Source: Flavobacterium sp. 11
GTDB taxonomy: Bacteria > Bacteroidota > Bacteroidia > Flavobacteriales > Flavobacteriaceae
Direction of reading: 5' to 3'
Assembly: GCF_002754315.1 (NCBI RefSeq)
Contig: NZ_PEFE01000001.1
Location: 2,108,001 to 2,172,000 of the forward strand
DNA length: 64,000 bases
The notes under the pieces were generated by a model. The model saw only the letters and a program-made list of their open reading frames with translations. It was not told the origin of the DNA and ran no database searches. Position numbers and translations under genes: made by a program. How positions within the stretch are numbered: position 1 is the first letter of the stretch; every line of letters starts with the position of its first letter. Positions 1-9,602 of this stretch are shown here, one piece after another.

Positions 1-1500
1 TCTTTCGGGATCAGCAAGAATAAGCATGGGAGCTGTTTTTGGCATTTCAAGTTTGCTGAAATCCTGTTCTGATACTTCCCATTTCAATTTTCCGTCATAG
101 ATGTTTCCTTCTTTGCCTTCGGCACAGGAAACGGTGATTTCCTGACCATTTTTTATAACAGAAGTAGCGTTTCCACAACCCACAACGGCAACGGTTCCTA
201 GTTCTCGGGCAACAATCGCTGCATGGCTGGTGCGTCCGCCTTTATTGGTGATAATTGCCGATGCTCTTTTCATGATGGGATCCCAATCCGGATTAGTCAA
301 ATCGGTTACTATGATTTCCCCGTTTTGCAATAAATTGCCTTCTTGTGGACTGTTTAGAATACGCGCTTTTCCGGAAGCAATTTTATCGCCAAGCGCAATT
401 CCTTGCGTCAAAAGCGTGCTTTTTTCTTTGAGTTTGTAAATTTCCCGAACTTGTTTATTGGCTTTTCCATGTACGGTTTCCGGTCGGGCCTGAACGATGT
501 AGAGTTGGTTATTCAAACCGTCTTTTGCCCATTCAATATCCATTGGTTTTTTATAATGTTTTTCAATTTTAGAACACCATTGAGAGAGTTGAATAACTTC
601 TTTATTTGTTAGCGAAAACTGATTTTGTTTTTCGAAAGAAGTATCGGTGTTGATAATGGTATTTTCTGCCGATGAGGTTGCTGATTTTTCAGCATAAATC
701 ATTGTGAATTCTTTTCTCCCGCACTGTCTTTTCAGAATGGGATTCAAATCCAGGTTTTCTAAAGTAGGTTTAAAAACCATCCATTCATCAGGCGTCACTG
801 TTCCCTGAACAATATTTTCCCCTAAACCCCAACACCCGTTGATGATGATGGTGTTTTCGAAACCGCTGTCGGGATCAATGGTAAACGCTACGCCGGACGA
901 AGCTTTATCGCTTCGTACCATTTGCTGTACGCCAACAGAAATTGCAATGTCTAATGCAGCAAAACCCATGTCATGACGGTACTTGATGGCTCGATCTGTA
1001 AACAAGGATACAAAACAGCGATGAACGGCATCCAATAATTGTGTAGCACCGTTGATGTTTAAAAACGATTGCATTTGGCCTGCAAAACTCGCAGTTGGTA
1101 AATCTTCAGAGGTAGCACTGCTTCGCACGGCCACATCAAGGGTATTGCTGTTGGATTGTTCACTAAGGGATTGGTAGGCAGCGTAAATTTCATCCCGAAT
1201 TTCGTCCGGAATGGCAGCTGATAAAATAAGGCTTCTGGCTTTTTCTCCAATGGAAGAAAGATTGGAATAGTGTTGTGTATCTAATGAAAATAATAAATCC
1301 TTCAATGGTTTTTCCAGATTATTCATTTTCCTGAAAAGACGATATCCTTCAGCAGTAACTGCAAACCCATTAGGAATACGAATCCCTATTGGATTGAGTT
1401 GATTGTACATTTCGCCGAGAGAGGCGTTTTTGCCACCAACTTTACCAATGGCATCAATACCAATTTGGTCAAAAAACAGTATGTATTTGTACTTCCCCAT
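1..1500 (-). CDS. ppsA: Phosphoenolpyruvate synthase (pyruvate, water dikinase), N-terminal 500 residues; cut by window edge
   Basis: Converts pyruvate, ATP and water to phosphoenolpyruvate, AMP and phosphate in the cytoplasm, for gluconeogenesis. The frame is open from the ATG at 1498-1500 to base 1, giving the first 500 residues; the C-terminal PEP/pyruvate-binding barrel lies outside the window. Visible parts: the N-terminal ATP-grasp-like nucleotide-binding domain (start MGKYKYILFFDQIG, then GGKNASLGEM and VRSSATSEDLPTASFAGQ) and the swivelling phosphohistidine domain with GGRTSHAAIVARELG, whose catalytic histidine is residue 426 by count (E. coli PpsA uses H421). The visible end, ILADPER, matches the start of the barrel domain. 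The start is the only ATG that fits the family N-terminus. The upstream 735 bp hold no other gene, so it probably has its own promoter. Confidence 0.93.
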   Translation of the reverse strand, partial: MGKYKYILFFDQIGIDAIGKVGGKNASLGEMYNQLNPIGIRIPNGFAVTAEGYRLFRKMNNLEKPLKDLLFSLDTQHYSNLSSIGEKARSLILSAAIPDEIRDEIYAAYQSLSEQSNSNTLDVAVRSSATSEDLPTASFAGQMQSFLNINGATQLLDAVHRCFVSLFTDRAIKYRHDMGFAALDIAISVGVQQMVRSDKASSGVAFTIDPDSGFENTIIINGCWGLGENIVQGTVTPDEWMVFKPTLENLDLNPILKRQCGRKEFTMIYAEKSATSSAENTIINTDTSFEKQNQFSLTNKEVIQLSQWCSKIEKHYKKPMDIEWAKDGLNNQLYIVQARPETVHGKANKQVREIYKLKEKSTLLTQGIALGDKIASGKARILNSPQEGNLLQNGEIIVTDLTNPDWDPIMKRASAIITNKGGRTSHAAIVARELGTVAVVGCGNATSVIKNGQEITVSCAEGKEGNIYDGKLKWEVSEQDFSKLEMPKTAPMLILADPER

Positions 1501-2152
1501 TTCGTATGTTTTTTAAGTATAAACAGACCATTATTGGTATGCTAGATTAGAAACAATAGAAAATTACTGGGGCGGATTTTTTAGTTAATTAGGATAGTAA
1601 ATTTTGTAATTCAGAAGTAGGTTTGAAATTTACATATCAAGTTTAAAAGATGAGGTAGTAGGTGTTCCTGCCTGTTTAAACCAATACTGTAAATTTAAAC
1701 AAATAATTATTTCATCGGTACAAAAAACATACTTTTTTTTGATATTTTTTATTTTAAGTATTTAATATACAGTTGTTTGTGTTTTCTTGTGTTAAGGTTG
1801 TACTATTTGTTTTATTGTCTTTTGCATCAGCAAAAAAGGTGATGCTATTGTTTCATTTGGATATGAGAATAACTACTGTTTCTCATGGAAACGCCTACTA
1901 GTCTGGAAGTATAAAATCCTGATAGGTTTAAGCCGAAATGCTTTCTGATTAAGATTAAAAAGATAATAAGTTTGCGCATCTTGTTTAGTCATTTCAATAC
2001 AAAAGCGGACATTGATAGTTGTTTTTTAAATCAATATAGAATACCTAATATTTTTTGATTGCAAATAATGTTTTAGATTATGTAAATAATTCTTTTTTGT
2101 TTTCTTAAAAGTTGGAGTAGAATTAAAATGTAAATAATAGCTGTAGCCGATC
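1501..2152. other. Long AT-rich intergenic region without a recognisable gene
   Basis: About 650 bp between the ppsA start and the terminator of the nuclease gene. Both strands are full of stops and there is no ORF of credible length. I see no convincing TAnnTTTG box close to ppsA, and only weak inverted repeats (for example ATGAGA/TCTCAT near 1864-1886). It presumably holds the ppsA promoter and leader. Confidence 0.5.
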
Positions 2153-2186
2153 AAAAAAAAAGCCATCAAAATTACTTTTGATGGCT
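2153..2186 (-). terminator. Rho-independent terminator of the nuclease gene
   Basis: A perfect 11-bp stem, AGCCATCAAAA (2161-2171) against TTTTGATGGCT (2176-2186), has a 4-nt loop. On the minus strand it is followed by a run of T (A run at 2153-2161). It lies 50 bp beyond the stop codon of the secreted nuclease gene. Confidence 0.85.
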
Positions 2187-2235
2187 ATAGTTGATTTATT
2201 GGATAGAGAGAATTTTTTTATCTCTTTATAAAAAA

Positions 2236-5200
2236 TTATTGTTTAATCAAGTATTTGATATCTTTGACTTTACCATTTATAGCGATTTTCAAGAAATAGT
2301 ATCCTTTATTCAATTCTGATAATTCTAATTTTGTAATTGATTTTCCAGCTTTAACTTCTTGACTGCTTTGTTTTTCGATCTGTCCGTTGAAGTTATAAAG
2401 TAAAAAGTCAACCTTTGTATTTTCAGAAATGTTAATGCTTACATCTACACTTTCTACGAATGGATTTGGAAATACATTTACATCAGTTATCGATACTGAA
2501 TCTTTATTTATTGATGCACAATTACCTAAACTATCTCCATGGGCTAAATGGCTTGCAACAGCATTTTCATCAATACAAATTGTTTTTCCGTTATGACATA
2601 TTTCCACTTTTGGATTTTTTGAATTACTACCACAACGCACATCAATTACATTGACAATCTTTTCTGTGGCAGATATACAACCGTTAGCGTCTTTCACAAT
2701 TAGTGTATATGTAGTAGTTGCCGTAGGACAAACTGCAATACTACTTGTAGTTGCTCCATTGCTCCATTGGTATGTATAAGGTAATACTCCTCCAGTTACT
2801 GTACCGGCAGAAAGTGTCGTGCAGGAAGCATTAGTGTAACCATAATATACATTTACCTCATTTGTTGATGGAATAGTAATCAATGAAGGCTCAGTTATAA
2901 TGAAATTAGCAGTCAATTTATTGTTTAAAGCATCTTTTACAATTACAGTATAAGTTCCTGCATCAAGATTATATACGGAGTTTGTATTTGTAATTTCATC
3001 AGTACTCCAAGTATAGGTGTATGGTGCAATTCCGCCTGAAACAGAAACAGTAGCAGTACCATTAGCTTCGCCATTGCAAGTAATATTTGTTGCACTGCTA
3101 GCGTCAAGAGTAAATTCTTTTAATTGCAATCTTACAGAAACTGGAAAGTGATCCGAAGCTGTTTTTGTATAATCACTGGTGTAAAACTCATAATGTACTC
3201 TAGCGGATTCATTGATGTATAAATGAGCAAGTTCATTAGAAACTGTTATATGATCAATCATGTTTTCATAAGTAACATACGATCTAAAGCCAGCTTCACT
3301 CAATGTTTTAGTAAGTACATTAAAATTAGAACTGTCATTTACATAATCTTCATAAGTTGAAACTGTAGTTGTTACATCAGATACTGTATAGTCAACATCA
3401 TCGTTATAATCTCCTAGTAATACTAAGTTTGCATCGGGATATTGTGCACTCAATGTGTCTTTTAGAACTTCTACATCAAACTTACGCATATCATACTTGC
3501 TTTGCGCATCACCACTGGTATTTGCTCTTGCATGAAGATTAATAATATTGATTTGTTTTTGATTACCATCAATTGTAACATTTGCAGTCATCATAAATGG
3601 CAATCTACCGCTTGCAAAAAATCTAGATTTATCAGCATCAGGATAATTTGCAAGTGCTGAAACATCGCCACCATTATAAAAAGGATGAATGGTTTTCAAA
3701 AGCACCTTGGTATTCAACGGAGTTACTGTTTTATTTTTATAAATAAATCCAACTTTTTGTTTTGGACTACTAAAATCATTAGGATATGACGTAGCCTCCG
3801 ATAAAACATAACTGTAATCATTCATTTCGCTAACCATCTGAGCAAGCAAAGCATCATCAGAGATTTCTTCTACAGCATAAATATCAGCATCTAATTGCTG
3901 TAAAACATTTTTGACAGCCGCTTTTTGTATGGCATCAGAGTTGGTGTTTCCTGCTGCAGGCGAATTGGTTTCATCACCAAACCAAGCGATGTTCCAAGTA
4001 GCGATATCCAAAGTTTTTTCTTTTGAAATTGCTAAATCATTACAAGTTTGTTCATATTTATTTGCACAAGGTAAGTCTGTTCTCATTCGAGGTAATAGTT
4101 GTTGAGTTGCAAAATAATTCCCCACAACACCTATTATTTCTGAACAATTTTCTGGTTGCGCAAAACCTGTAAGATCATTTACATCTGCATCGATTCTCAA
4201 TTGAGCTGTTCCACTAGCATCCGTAATAGCAGTGTTTGAATTACCAAACATCATGGCGCCAGGCTTAGGAAAAGTCGTGTTTTCAATGCGAACTAATTCA
4301 GCAGGGTGGTTTGCCATTTCACTCAAAGTGATAGTAAGAGGCACAATAGGTTGATTAGGTAATCCATTATTGGTAACCGCACTTACTGGGCTTATTTGTA
4401 CTTGTTCACTGAAAGAACTTCTAGTTCCTGTAATTGTGATAGAATCTCCTATTTTAAAAAGTCCAGTTCCATGAACCGATTTGTCAAAAACAGCTATCGC
4501 TCCTGTAGCATCTTGTAGGTAAGCTGATCCTGCAAATTGGTCAGAAACGGTTAAAACTCCAGTTACGGTTACAATTTCTCCATCCGTTTTTGCTCTAGCT
4601 TCAGCAATTGGAATAACTACCAGTATATCAGAAGCATTACCAAAAAACTGTCCTTTATTTATAGCTCCAAAAGTATTATTGACTGCTTGCCAAGTAAAAT
4701 CAGCATAAGTAAATCCTACTCCGGTTAATTGTAATGAAGTTCCTATTGCCGCAGTACCTGCTTCAGCAATACCTATATCCGTACTTTTTATTCCTGCAGC
4801 AGGACCATTAGTAGCAGTAAAAGTACCTTCGTAGCTTAAAAATTGAATAACTTTTCCAGAAGCATCTACTAATGCAATTCCGTCAGGAGCACCATTTTGT
4901 AATCCAGCAATACTTACTGATACAGTACCATAACCATTTAATTGATCTGGGATAATTCCGGATAAATTTCCTGTTGGAGTATAGCTAGCTCCTCCTGTTC
5001 CATTGTAAGGAATGATGCTCCACCCTGTTAGATCAGTTCCTGAGTAACCAGCAATTTCTACTGCTTCACCAGTATCAGTTCCCGCATTGTCATAATGGAT
5101 TTCATTGATAAAAACTAATTCACCAAATTTTTCTCCCTTGTTAGGTTTTCCAAAAGTACTTGGTGCTGCTACCCATGTAAAATCAGCATATTTAGTTCCT

Positions 5201-7491
5201 TTACCAATAAGCTGCAGTGAATTTCCAACAGTTGCAGTACTTGCCTCAGCAATACCAATATCAGTACTTGTCATTCCTGCAGCAGGACCATTGCTCGCTG
5301 TAAAAGCACCTTCGTAACTTAGAAATTGAATGACTTTTCCCGTTGCATCTACTAAAGCAATTCCGTCAGGAGCACCATTTTGTAATCCTAGAATAGCAAC
5401 TGATACTGTTCCATATCCGTTTAATTGATTTGGAATTGTTCCTGATAAATTTCCTATTGGAGTATAAGAAGCGCCACCATTACCATTGTAAGGGATGATT
5501 TTCCATCCTGTTAAGTCGGTCCCTGCAAGCCCAGCAATTTCAACACCTTCTTCAACATCTGTTCCTGCATTATCATAGTGAATTTCGTTGATAAAAACAG
5601 CTCCAGCTGGAGTAGGTGTAGTATTATTTAAGGTAGTTATACTAACCACATTACTAGCTATTGAAGCGTTGTCATTAGCATCTAATGCAATCACTGTTAA
5701 GGCGTAAGTAGTATTTGGTGTTAAACCTGTAAGAGTAAAACTAGTGGCTGTTGTAGCTGCTAATAATGTACCTCCGTTATAAATTTCAAAAGAAGCATTT
5801 GATGTTCCTGCTGTCCAAGATAAAGTTGAAGTAGTTGCAGTAAGATTAGTTGCCACTAAATTTGTTGGTGGAGTAAGAGGCTCGGCAACCATTGCGAATG
5901 ATTGTCCGTTATTGATGTTTCCATACGTGCTTGCAACTGATGTTTGCCATGTAAAATCACTGTATTGATTTCCAGATCCTTTCAACTGTAATGATAAGCC
6001 TACTGCTTCGGTTCCAATTTCAGAAACACCAATATTCGTACTTGTCATTCCGCTTGCTGGACCATTAGTAGCAGCAAAAATTCCTTCATAGCTTAAAAAT
6101 TGAATTACATTTCCTAAGTTGTTTACTAATGCAAGGCCATCAGGTGCTCCATTTTGTAATCCATTTATAGATACAAAAACAGTTCCAAATCCATTAGACT
6201 GATTCGGAATTATACCTGATAAACTTCCTGCAGGAGTATAAGATGCACCACCATTTCCGTTATAAGGAATAATGCTCCAACCCGTTAAATCGGTTCCAGC
6301 TGTTCCAGCAATTTCAACACCTTCACCTACATCAGTACCTGCATTATCATAATGAATTTCGTTCATGAAAACAACAGAAGTAGTTGGAGTTGGTGGTGGT
6401 GTACCAGCTAGAGTTTTTACAGCTACGTTATTACTAGCGTTTGAAATGTTTCCAGCCGCATCAAATGCTTTTATGGATAAAGTATAATTTGTATTAGCTG
6501 TTAATCCAGATAAAACATAACTAGGGGTTGAAGAAGAAGCAATTTGTACTGTTCCGTTATAAATTCGGTATCCTAAAACGCCCACATTATCTGTAGACTG
6601 AACCCATGTTAATGTAGTTTCTGATGCGGTTGTATTTGTGGCAACCAAGTTAGCGGGTACAGACGGAATTTCTGTATCCAATTGAATACTGCCATCAAAT
6701 CTATTTTGAGCTTGTGGCCCACCCCAAATTGCTGTCGCAAAAGCAGGATTATCAATAAAAGGGTTTCTGTTTCCTTGAACTCCTTCTAATATTGTATTTC
6801 TATTAATTTCTACTTGGGAAACTGGATCTTCTGCACTCCATTCTAGTAGAATATCGGTCATGTCAGTACTGTAGTTCTGTGAGCTTACAGTAACTACACT
6901 AGGAAGACATTGCGTACCATAATGCAAATACATGTACATAATCATACGGGCAACATCACCTTTCCATTCATCGCCAGGATAGAAGATATTGTTAACTAAT
7001 TTAGCATTTCCAGACCCGGCACCAAAAGGATAATTGTTTCTAGTTGCATTAAAATTTACATCTGAGGCTCTTAAATGATGTGCATCACTTCCTGGGCCTT
7101 CACTTCCTAAATTAGGATTTCCTAATGATCTAGGAAATACATGTTCTCTATTCCAGTCCCCTTGGTTTCCACCATTTTTATCTTTGGAGCGGGTTCGGTC
7201 ATTTGTTAAATCAGTATCACTGTCATTATAACCATAAATCAGTAAAACTTTCGAAGGATCGTTAGGATCTAAATCAGTTTGTTTCAGAGCATCCCAAACT
7301 CCAGGGGTATAAGTCAAATAAGTAGAATGGGTTGAAATGATTAAATTTGACAGGCTTGTTTTTAAGGCATTTCCTGTTTGGCTAATGTTAGTTCCGTTAT
7401 AATAAGCAGGAACTTGAGCATTGGAAATAAAACTTAAAAAAATAAATACAGCTACAAGAAAGAACTGTGTCTTTAAGTAAAATTGCTTCAT
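2236..7491 (-). CDS. Giant secreted double nuclease: endonuclease I plus EEP-family domain, lamin-tail-like and SprB repeats, T9SS sorting domain
   Basis: 1751 residues. Domains in order: signal peptide (1-25); endonuclease I / NucM-type His-Me finger nuclease with NREHVFPRS (H117) and DAHHLRASD (H138-H139), to about 260; FN3 (about 275-360); three lamin-tail-like repeats starting at 376, 634 and 795, each opening with NEIHYDNAGTD, with a second FN3 between the first two; a DUF5689/OB-fold-like domain (about 955-1090); an endonuclease/exonuclease/phosphatase domain (about 1160-1455) with TWNIAWFGDE, LLGDYNDD and SDHFPVS; two SprB-type PKD-like repeats (about 1460-1620); and a C-terminal type A sorting domain (about 1670-1751, beginning VNVFPNPF). 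Inferred role: degradation of extracellular DNA for nutrients, exported through Sec and then T9SS and probably surface-anchored or released. It is monocistronic with a strong terminator. Substrate and attachment are inferred. Confidence 0.92.
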   Translation of the reverse strand: MKQFYLKTQFFLVAVFIFLSFISNAQVPAYYNGTNISQTGNALKTSLSNLIISTHSTYLTYTPGVWDALKQTDLDPNDPSKVLLIYGYNDSDTDLTNDRTRSKDKNGGNQGDWNREHVFPRSLGNPNLGSEGPGSDAHHLRASDVNFNATRNNYPFGAGSGNAKLVNNIFYPGDEWKGDVARMIMYMYLHYGTQCLPSVVTVSSQNYSTDMTDILLEWSAEDPVSQVEINRNTILEGVQGNRNPFIDNPAFATAIWGGPQAQNRFDGSIQLDTEIPSVPANLVATNTTASETTLTWVQSTDNVGVLGYRIYNGTVQIASSSTPSYVLSGLTANTNYTLSIKAFDAAGNISNASNNVAVKTLAGTPPPTPTTSVVFMNEIHYDNAGTDVGEGVEIAGTAGTDLTGWSIIPYNGNGGASYTPAGSLSGIIPNQSNGFGTVFVSINGLQNGAPDGLALVNNLGNVIQFLSYEGIFAATNGPASGMTSTNIGVSEIGTEAVGLSLQLKGSGNQYSDFTWQTSVASTYGNINNGQSFAMVAEPLTPPTNLVATNLTATTSTLSWTAGTSNASFEIYNGGTLLAATTATSFTLTGLTPNTTYALTVIALDANDNASIASNVVSITTLNNTTPTPAGAVFINEIHYDNAGTDVEEGVEIAGLAGTDLTGWKIIPYNGNGGASYTPIGNLSGTIPNQLNGYGTVSVAILGLQNGAPDGIALVDATGKVIQFLSYEGAFTASNGPAAGMTSTDIGIAEASTATVGNSLQLIGKGTKYADFTWVAAPSTFGKPNKGEKFGELVFINEIHYDNAGTDTGEAVEIAGYSGTDLTGWSIIPYNGTGGASYTPTGNLSGIIPDQLNGYGTVSVSIAGLQNGAPDGIALVDASGKVIQFLSYEGTFTATNGPAAGIKSTDIGIAEAGTAAIGTSLQLTGVGFTYADFTWQAVNNTFGAINKGQFFGNASDILVVIPIAEARAKTDGEIVTVTGVLTVSDQFAGSAYLQDATGAIAVFDKSVHGTGLFKIGDSITITGTRSSFSEQVQISPVSAVTNNGLPNQPIVPLTITLSEMANHPAELVRIENTTFPKPGAMMFGNSNTAITDASGTAQLRIDADVNDLTGFAQPENCSEIIGVVGNYFATQQLLPRMRTDLPCANKYEQTCNDLAISKEKTLDIATWNIAWFGDETNSPAAGNTNSDAIQKAAVKNVLQQLDADIYAVEEISDDALLAQMVSEMNDYSYVLSEATSYPNDFSSPKQKVGFIYKNKTVTPLNTKVLLKTIHPFYNGGDVSALANYPDADKSRFFASGRLPFMMTANVTIDGNQKQINIINLHARANTSGDAQSKYDMRKFDVEVLKDTLSAQYPDANLVLLGDYNDDVDYTVSDVTTTVSTYEDYVNDSSNFNVLTKTLSEAGFRSYVTYENMIDHITVSNELAHLYINESARVHYEFYTSDYTKTASDHFPVSVRLQLKEFTLDASSATNITCNGEANGTATVSVSGGIAPYTYTWSTDEITNTNSVYNLDAGTYTVIVKDALNNKLTANFIITEPSLITIPSTNEVNVYYGYTNASCTTLSAGTVTGGVLPYTYQWSNGATTSSIAVCPTATTTYTLIVKDANGCISATEKIVNVIDVRCGSNSKNPKVEICHNGKTICIDENAVASHLAHGDSLGNCASINKDSVSITDVNVFPNPFVESVDVSINISENTKVDFLLYNFNGQIEKQSSQEVKAGKSITKLELSELNKGYYFLKIAINGKVKDIKYLIKQ

Positions 7492-7819
7492 AATTGTTTT
7501 AATAATTTGTTGGACTGTAAAACTATAAATATTACTTTTCTTATTTACTGAATACTATTAACAAATTGTTAAAATTATTAACATTTAATATTGGTTTATA
7601 AACGTTTATTTAATAGAATTGATAAATAATTAGTGATTTGTTGATTCAAAGGATCACTATTATTTATTAGTTTGTCTGTAGACATAATATAAAAGAAGAA
7701 AATCTATAAATAATGCTTCTTTTTTTGAGTAAAATTAAATTTTTTTAAAATCTATTAAAACAGAGATTGTAATGTTGTACCGTAAATTAGTAAACATAAT
7801 AAAGTTGAAGATTTAAAAA
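7492..7819. other. AT-rich intergenic region upstream of the nuclease gene, with one small palindrome
   Basis: 328 bp without an ORF. It must hold the promoter of the nuclease gene. The only clear structure is the odd-centred palindrome TTAACAAATTGTTAA at 7558-7572, about 67 bp upstream of the nuclease start, a possible operator. No good TAnnTTTG box was found. Confidence 0.4.
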
Positions 7820-8266
7820 TTATTTTGGATTATATAAGTGAATGGATTGCCCCACTAATTTCCATTGTCCTTTAATTTTTTCTAATAATCGAATTTCATA
7901 GGAGAAAGTTTTTTTGCCATCCTTAGCCGTAGATTCTTCGTCATGGCTTACCCAGGCGCTATTTCCATTAATACTCATTTTATAATTTGTATTTACAGAA
8001 AAACCGCCATTTCCCATGGAACTAGGATTGGTGTTAATCATAGCAGTTGGCGGAATATCAAGTGTTACTCCATCAGCAGTAGAAATTAATATTCGGCTGT
8101 ACGGTTGAATGTACCAGCACTCTGCATGACCTTTACTATCAGCAGCTCTCCATGTTGCGGATTCTTTTTCCAGTAGTTTTTTTATAACTGCAGCTTCGTC
8201 AATCTTTTGACTATAACTTGCCATGTTGATAATTAGGATAAGAAAAAAAGATGCTGTCCACTTCAT
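7820..8266 (-). CDS. Secreted NTF2-like (SnoaL/DUF4440-type) protein
   Basis: 148 residues. A Sec signal peptide (about 1-19, ending ASYSQ) is followed by a single NTF2-like fold. Support comes from the pattern of an N-terminal helix with ESATWRAADSKG, a middle part with GGFSVNTNYKMSINGNSAWVSHDEES, and the terminal strands FSYEIRLLEKIKGQWKLVGQSIHLY, typical of DUF4440/SnoaL-like proteins. These small proteins bind hydrophobic ligands or act as enzymes; no catalytic residue can be assigned here, so the function is unknown. Likely periplasmic. It is the last of three small minus-strand genes (LOG, DinB, this one), but the 112-bp gap to the DinB gene makes co-transcription uncertain. Confidence 0.75.
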   Translation of the reverse strand: MKWTASFFLILIINMASYSQKIDEAAVIKKLLEKESATWRAADSKGHAECWYIQPYSRILISTADGVTLDIPPTAMINTNPSSMGNGGFSVNTNYKMSINGNSAWVSHDEESTAKDGKKTFSYEIRLLEKIKGQWKLVGQSIHLYNPK

Positions 8267-8378
8267 ATTGTTCGTGTTTTTTTGGTTTGGAATAATTGTC
8301 TTACTCGTTTTAAGGCTAATTTAAGTAAATATATTGTTTTATACCATAAAAACAAACTACTGCTCAGTTGTTTGCGGT

Positions 8379-8864
8379 TTAGTGTAGTTGTTTAATTGTG
8401 GTTTTAAATGTCTCAATTTGTCTTCTGTGACGTAAAATATGAACTATTGCATGTTCCATTAATTGTTCGATGTCATAAAGTTGTCCCCAAGAAGTCATAA
8501 TTTTCTTTGAAGCATCCCATTCTTCAAGTGCATCATCATCAATAGTTGCAAATGTTTCCTGTGTGAATTTTAGAACGTTATCTAAATCATTTATATAGTC
8601 AGCAATGGAACTCCGATTTACTTTTTCGGGACGTACAGTATTCTTGTTTTTAAAATTCTGAATGTAAACACAATAAGAATATCCGGAACTCACCACATGA
8701 GAAAGTATCGTTTGAATGGATTTGCAATCCGGATTTGTCGTCGCATGATCTACTGTAAATGTTAAGTCCTCCTCTGAAATATCATGAATTACGTGCTGCA
8801 ATTCAATAATAGCTTTTTGATATTCAGCTAATAATGCGCTAACCGCGTTTTGATTGTTATTCAT
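8379..8864 (-). CDS. DinB-family protein
   Basis: 161 residues, a four-helix DinB/YfiT-like protein. The metal-ligand histidine pattern is visible: one histidine in ILSHVVSSGYSY and a second pair in the C-terminal helix (MEHAIVHILRHRRQIE), as in DinB-superfamily proteins that bind a divalent metal. Family members include thiol-dependent S-transferases, but most Bacteroidota copies have no known substrate. Cytoplasmic, with no signal peptide. It lies 29 bp after the LOG-family gene on the same strand, so the two are probably co-transcribed. Confidence 0.78.
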   Translation of the reverse strand: MNNNQNAVSALLAEYQKAIIELQHVIHDISEEDLTFTVDHATTNPDCKSIQTILSHVVSSGYSYCVYIQNFKNKNTVRPEKVNRSSIADYINDLDNVLKFTQETFATIDDDALEEWDASKKIMTSWGQLYDIEQLMEHAIVHILRHRRQIETFKTTIKQLH

Positions 8865-8893
8865 TTGTTGAATTAAAGTCTTGATTCTCTTAC

Positions 8894-9475
8894 TTATTCA
8901 TTTCCTTTTTTAATCCATTTTCCAACTTCGGGAGCGACATAATTTTCCATTTTATCAAGCAAATCTGCGGCATTATCGCTCACCAGTATCATTTGCTGAT
9001 TGGTTGGTTTTAGAAAACCTTTATCGACCATGTTTGCAACAAATTCCAACAGCAAATCATAAAAACCATCGACATTCAAAATTCCGATTGGTTTTTTATG
9101 GAGCCCAAGTTGTGCCCAAGTCAGCATTTCGAAAAATTCTTCCAGAGTTCCAAATCCGCCAGGCAAAGCAATTATGCCATCGCTAAGTTCATTCATTTTG
9201 GTTTTTCTCTCATGCATACTTTCAACGATGAATAATTCGGTCAATCTATCGTGTGCGATTTCTTTATTCATCAGAAAGCTTGGTAAAACACCAAATACTT
9301 TTCCGTTATGATTTAAAACGCCATCTGCAACACTTCCCATAAGACCTACTTTTGCACCGCCATAAACGAGTTCATAATTATTTTCGGCCATTATTTGTCC
9401 CAGTTTGAAAGCTTGAATTTCATAATTTTTTTCGTTTCCAAAACTGGATCCACAAAAGACAGTAATTCTTTTCAT
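8894..9475 (-). CDS. LOG-family protein (TIGR00730; nucleoside 5'-monophosphate phosphoribohydrolase type)
   Basis: 193 residues with a Rossmann-like fold. Family signatures: N-terminal ITVFCGSSFG, VYGGAKVGLMGSVADG, the MHERKTKMNELSDGIIALPGG segment and PGGFGTLEEFFEMLTWAQLG, the conserved PGGxGT motif with the catalytic glutamate. Members cleave the N-glycosidic bond of nucleoside monophosphates, releasing the base and ribose 5-phosphate; plant LOG enzymes thereby activate cytokinins. The bacterial substrate is unknown, possibly AMP or modified adenine nucleotides. Cytoplasmic and of normal family length. It is the first gene of a short minus-strand group, just left of the cassette array. Confidence 0.88.
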   Translation of the reverse strand: MKRITVFCGSSFGNEKNYEIQAFKLGQIMAENNYELVYGGAKVGLMGSVADGVLNHNGKVFGVLPSFLMNKEIAHDRLTELFIVESMHERKTKMNELSDGIIALPGGFGTLEEFFEMLTWAQLGLHKKPIGILNVDGFYDLLLEFVANMVDKGFLKPTNQQMILVSDNAADLLDKMENYVAPEVGKWIKKGNE

Positions 9476-9533
9476 GTATAAAATGTTTCTTATTTATTTT
9501 TATTTGATAGTTCGTAGGAAGACTAATTTAGAT

Positions 9534-9590
9534 AATTTTGGATTAAATTAAGCCAATTGCCCAAATTCGTTGTAGTGGCTGTTAGTGGCA
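9534..9590 (-). repeat. Shortened attC-like element closing the left end of the cassette array
   Basis: It carries the AAC-core half (GTT at 9581-9583, then GTAGTGG and CCCAAATTCG) joined directly to ATTAAATTAAGCC and ATTTTGG, which correspond to the other arm of the full elements. In full copies the word GGCTTAAT occurs twice, about 60 bp apart; here only one remains. That fits deletion between the two words, leaving a 57-bp remnant with decayed outer sequence. Confidence 0.65.
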
Positions 9591-9602
9591 GGGCTTTTTC
9601 TA

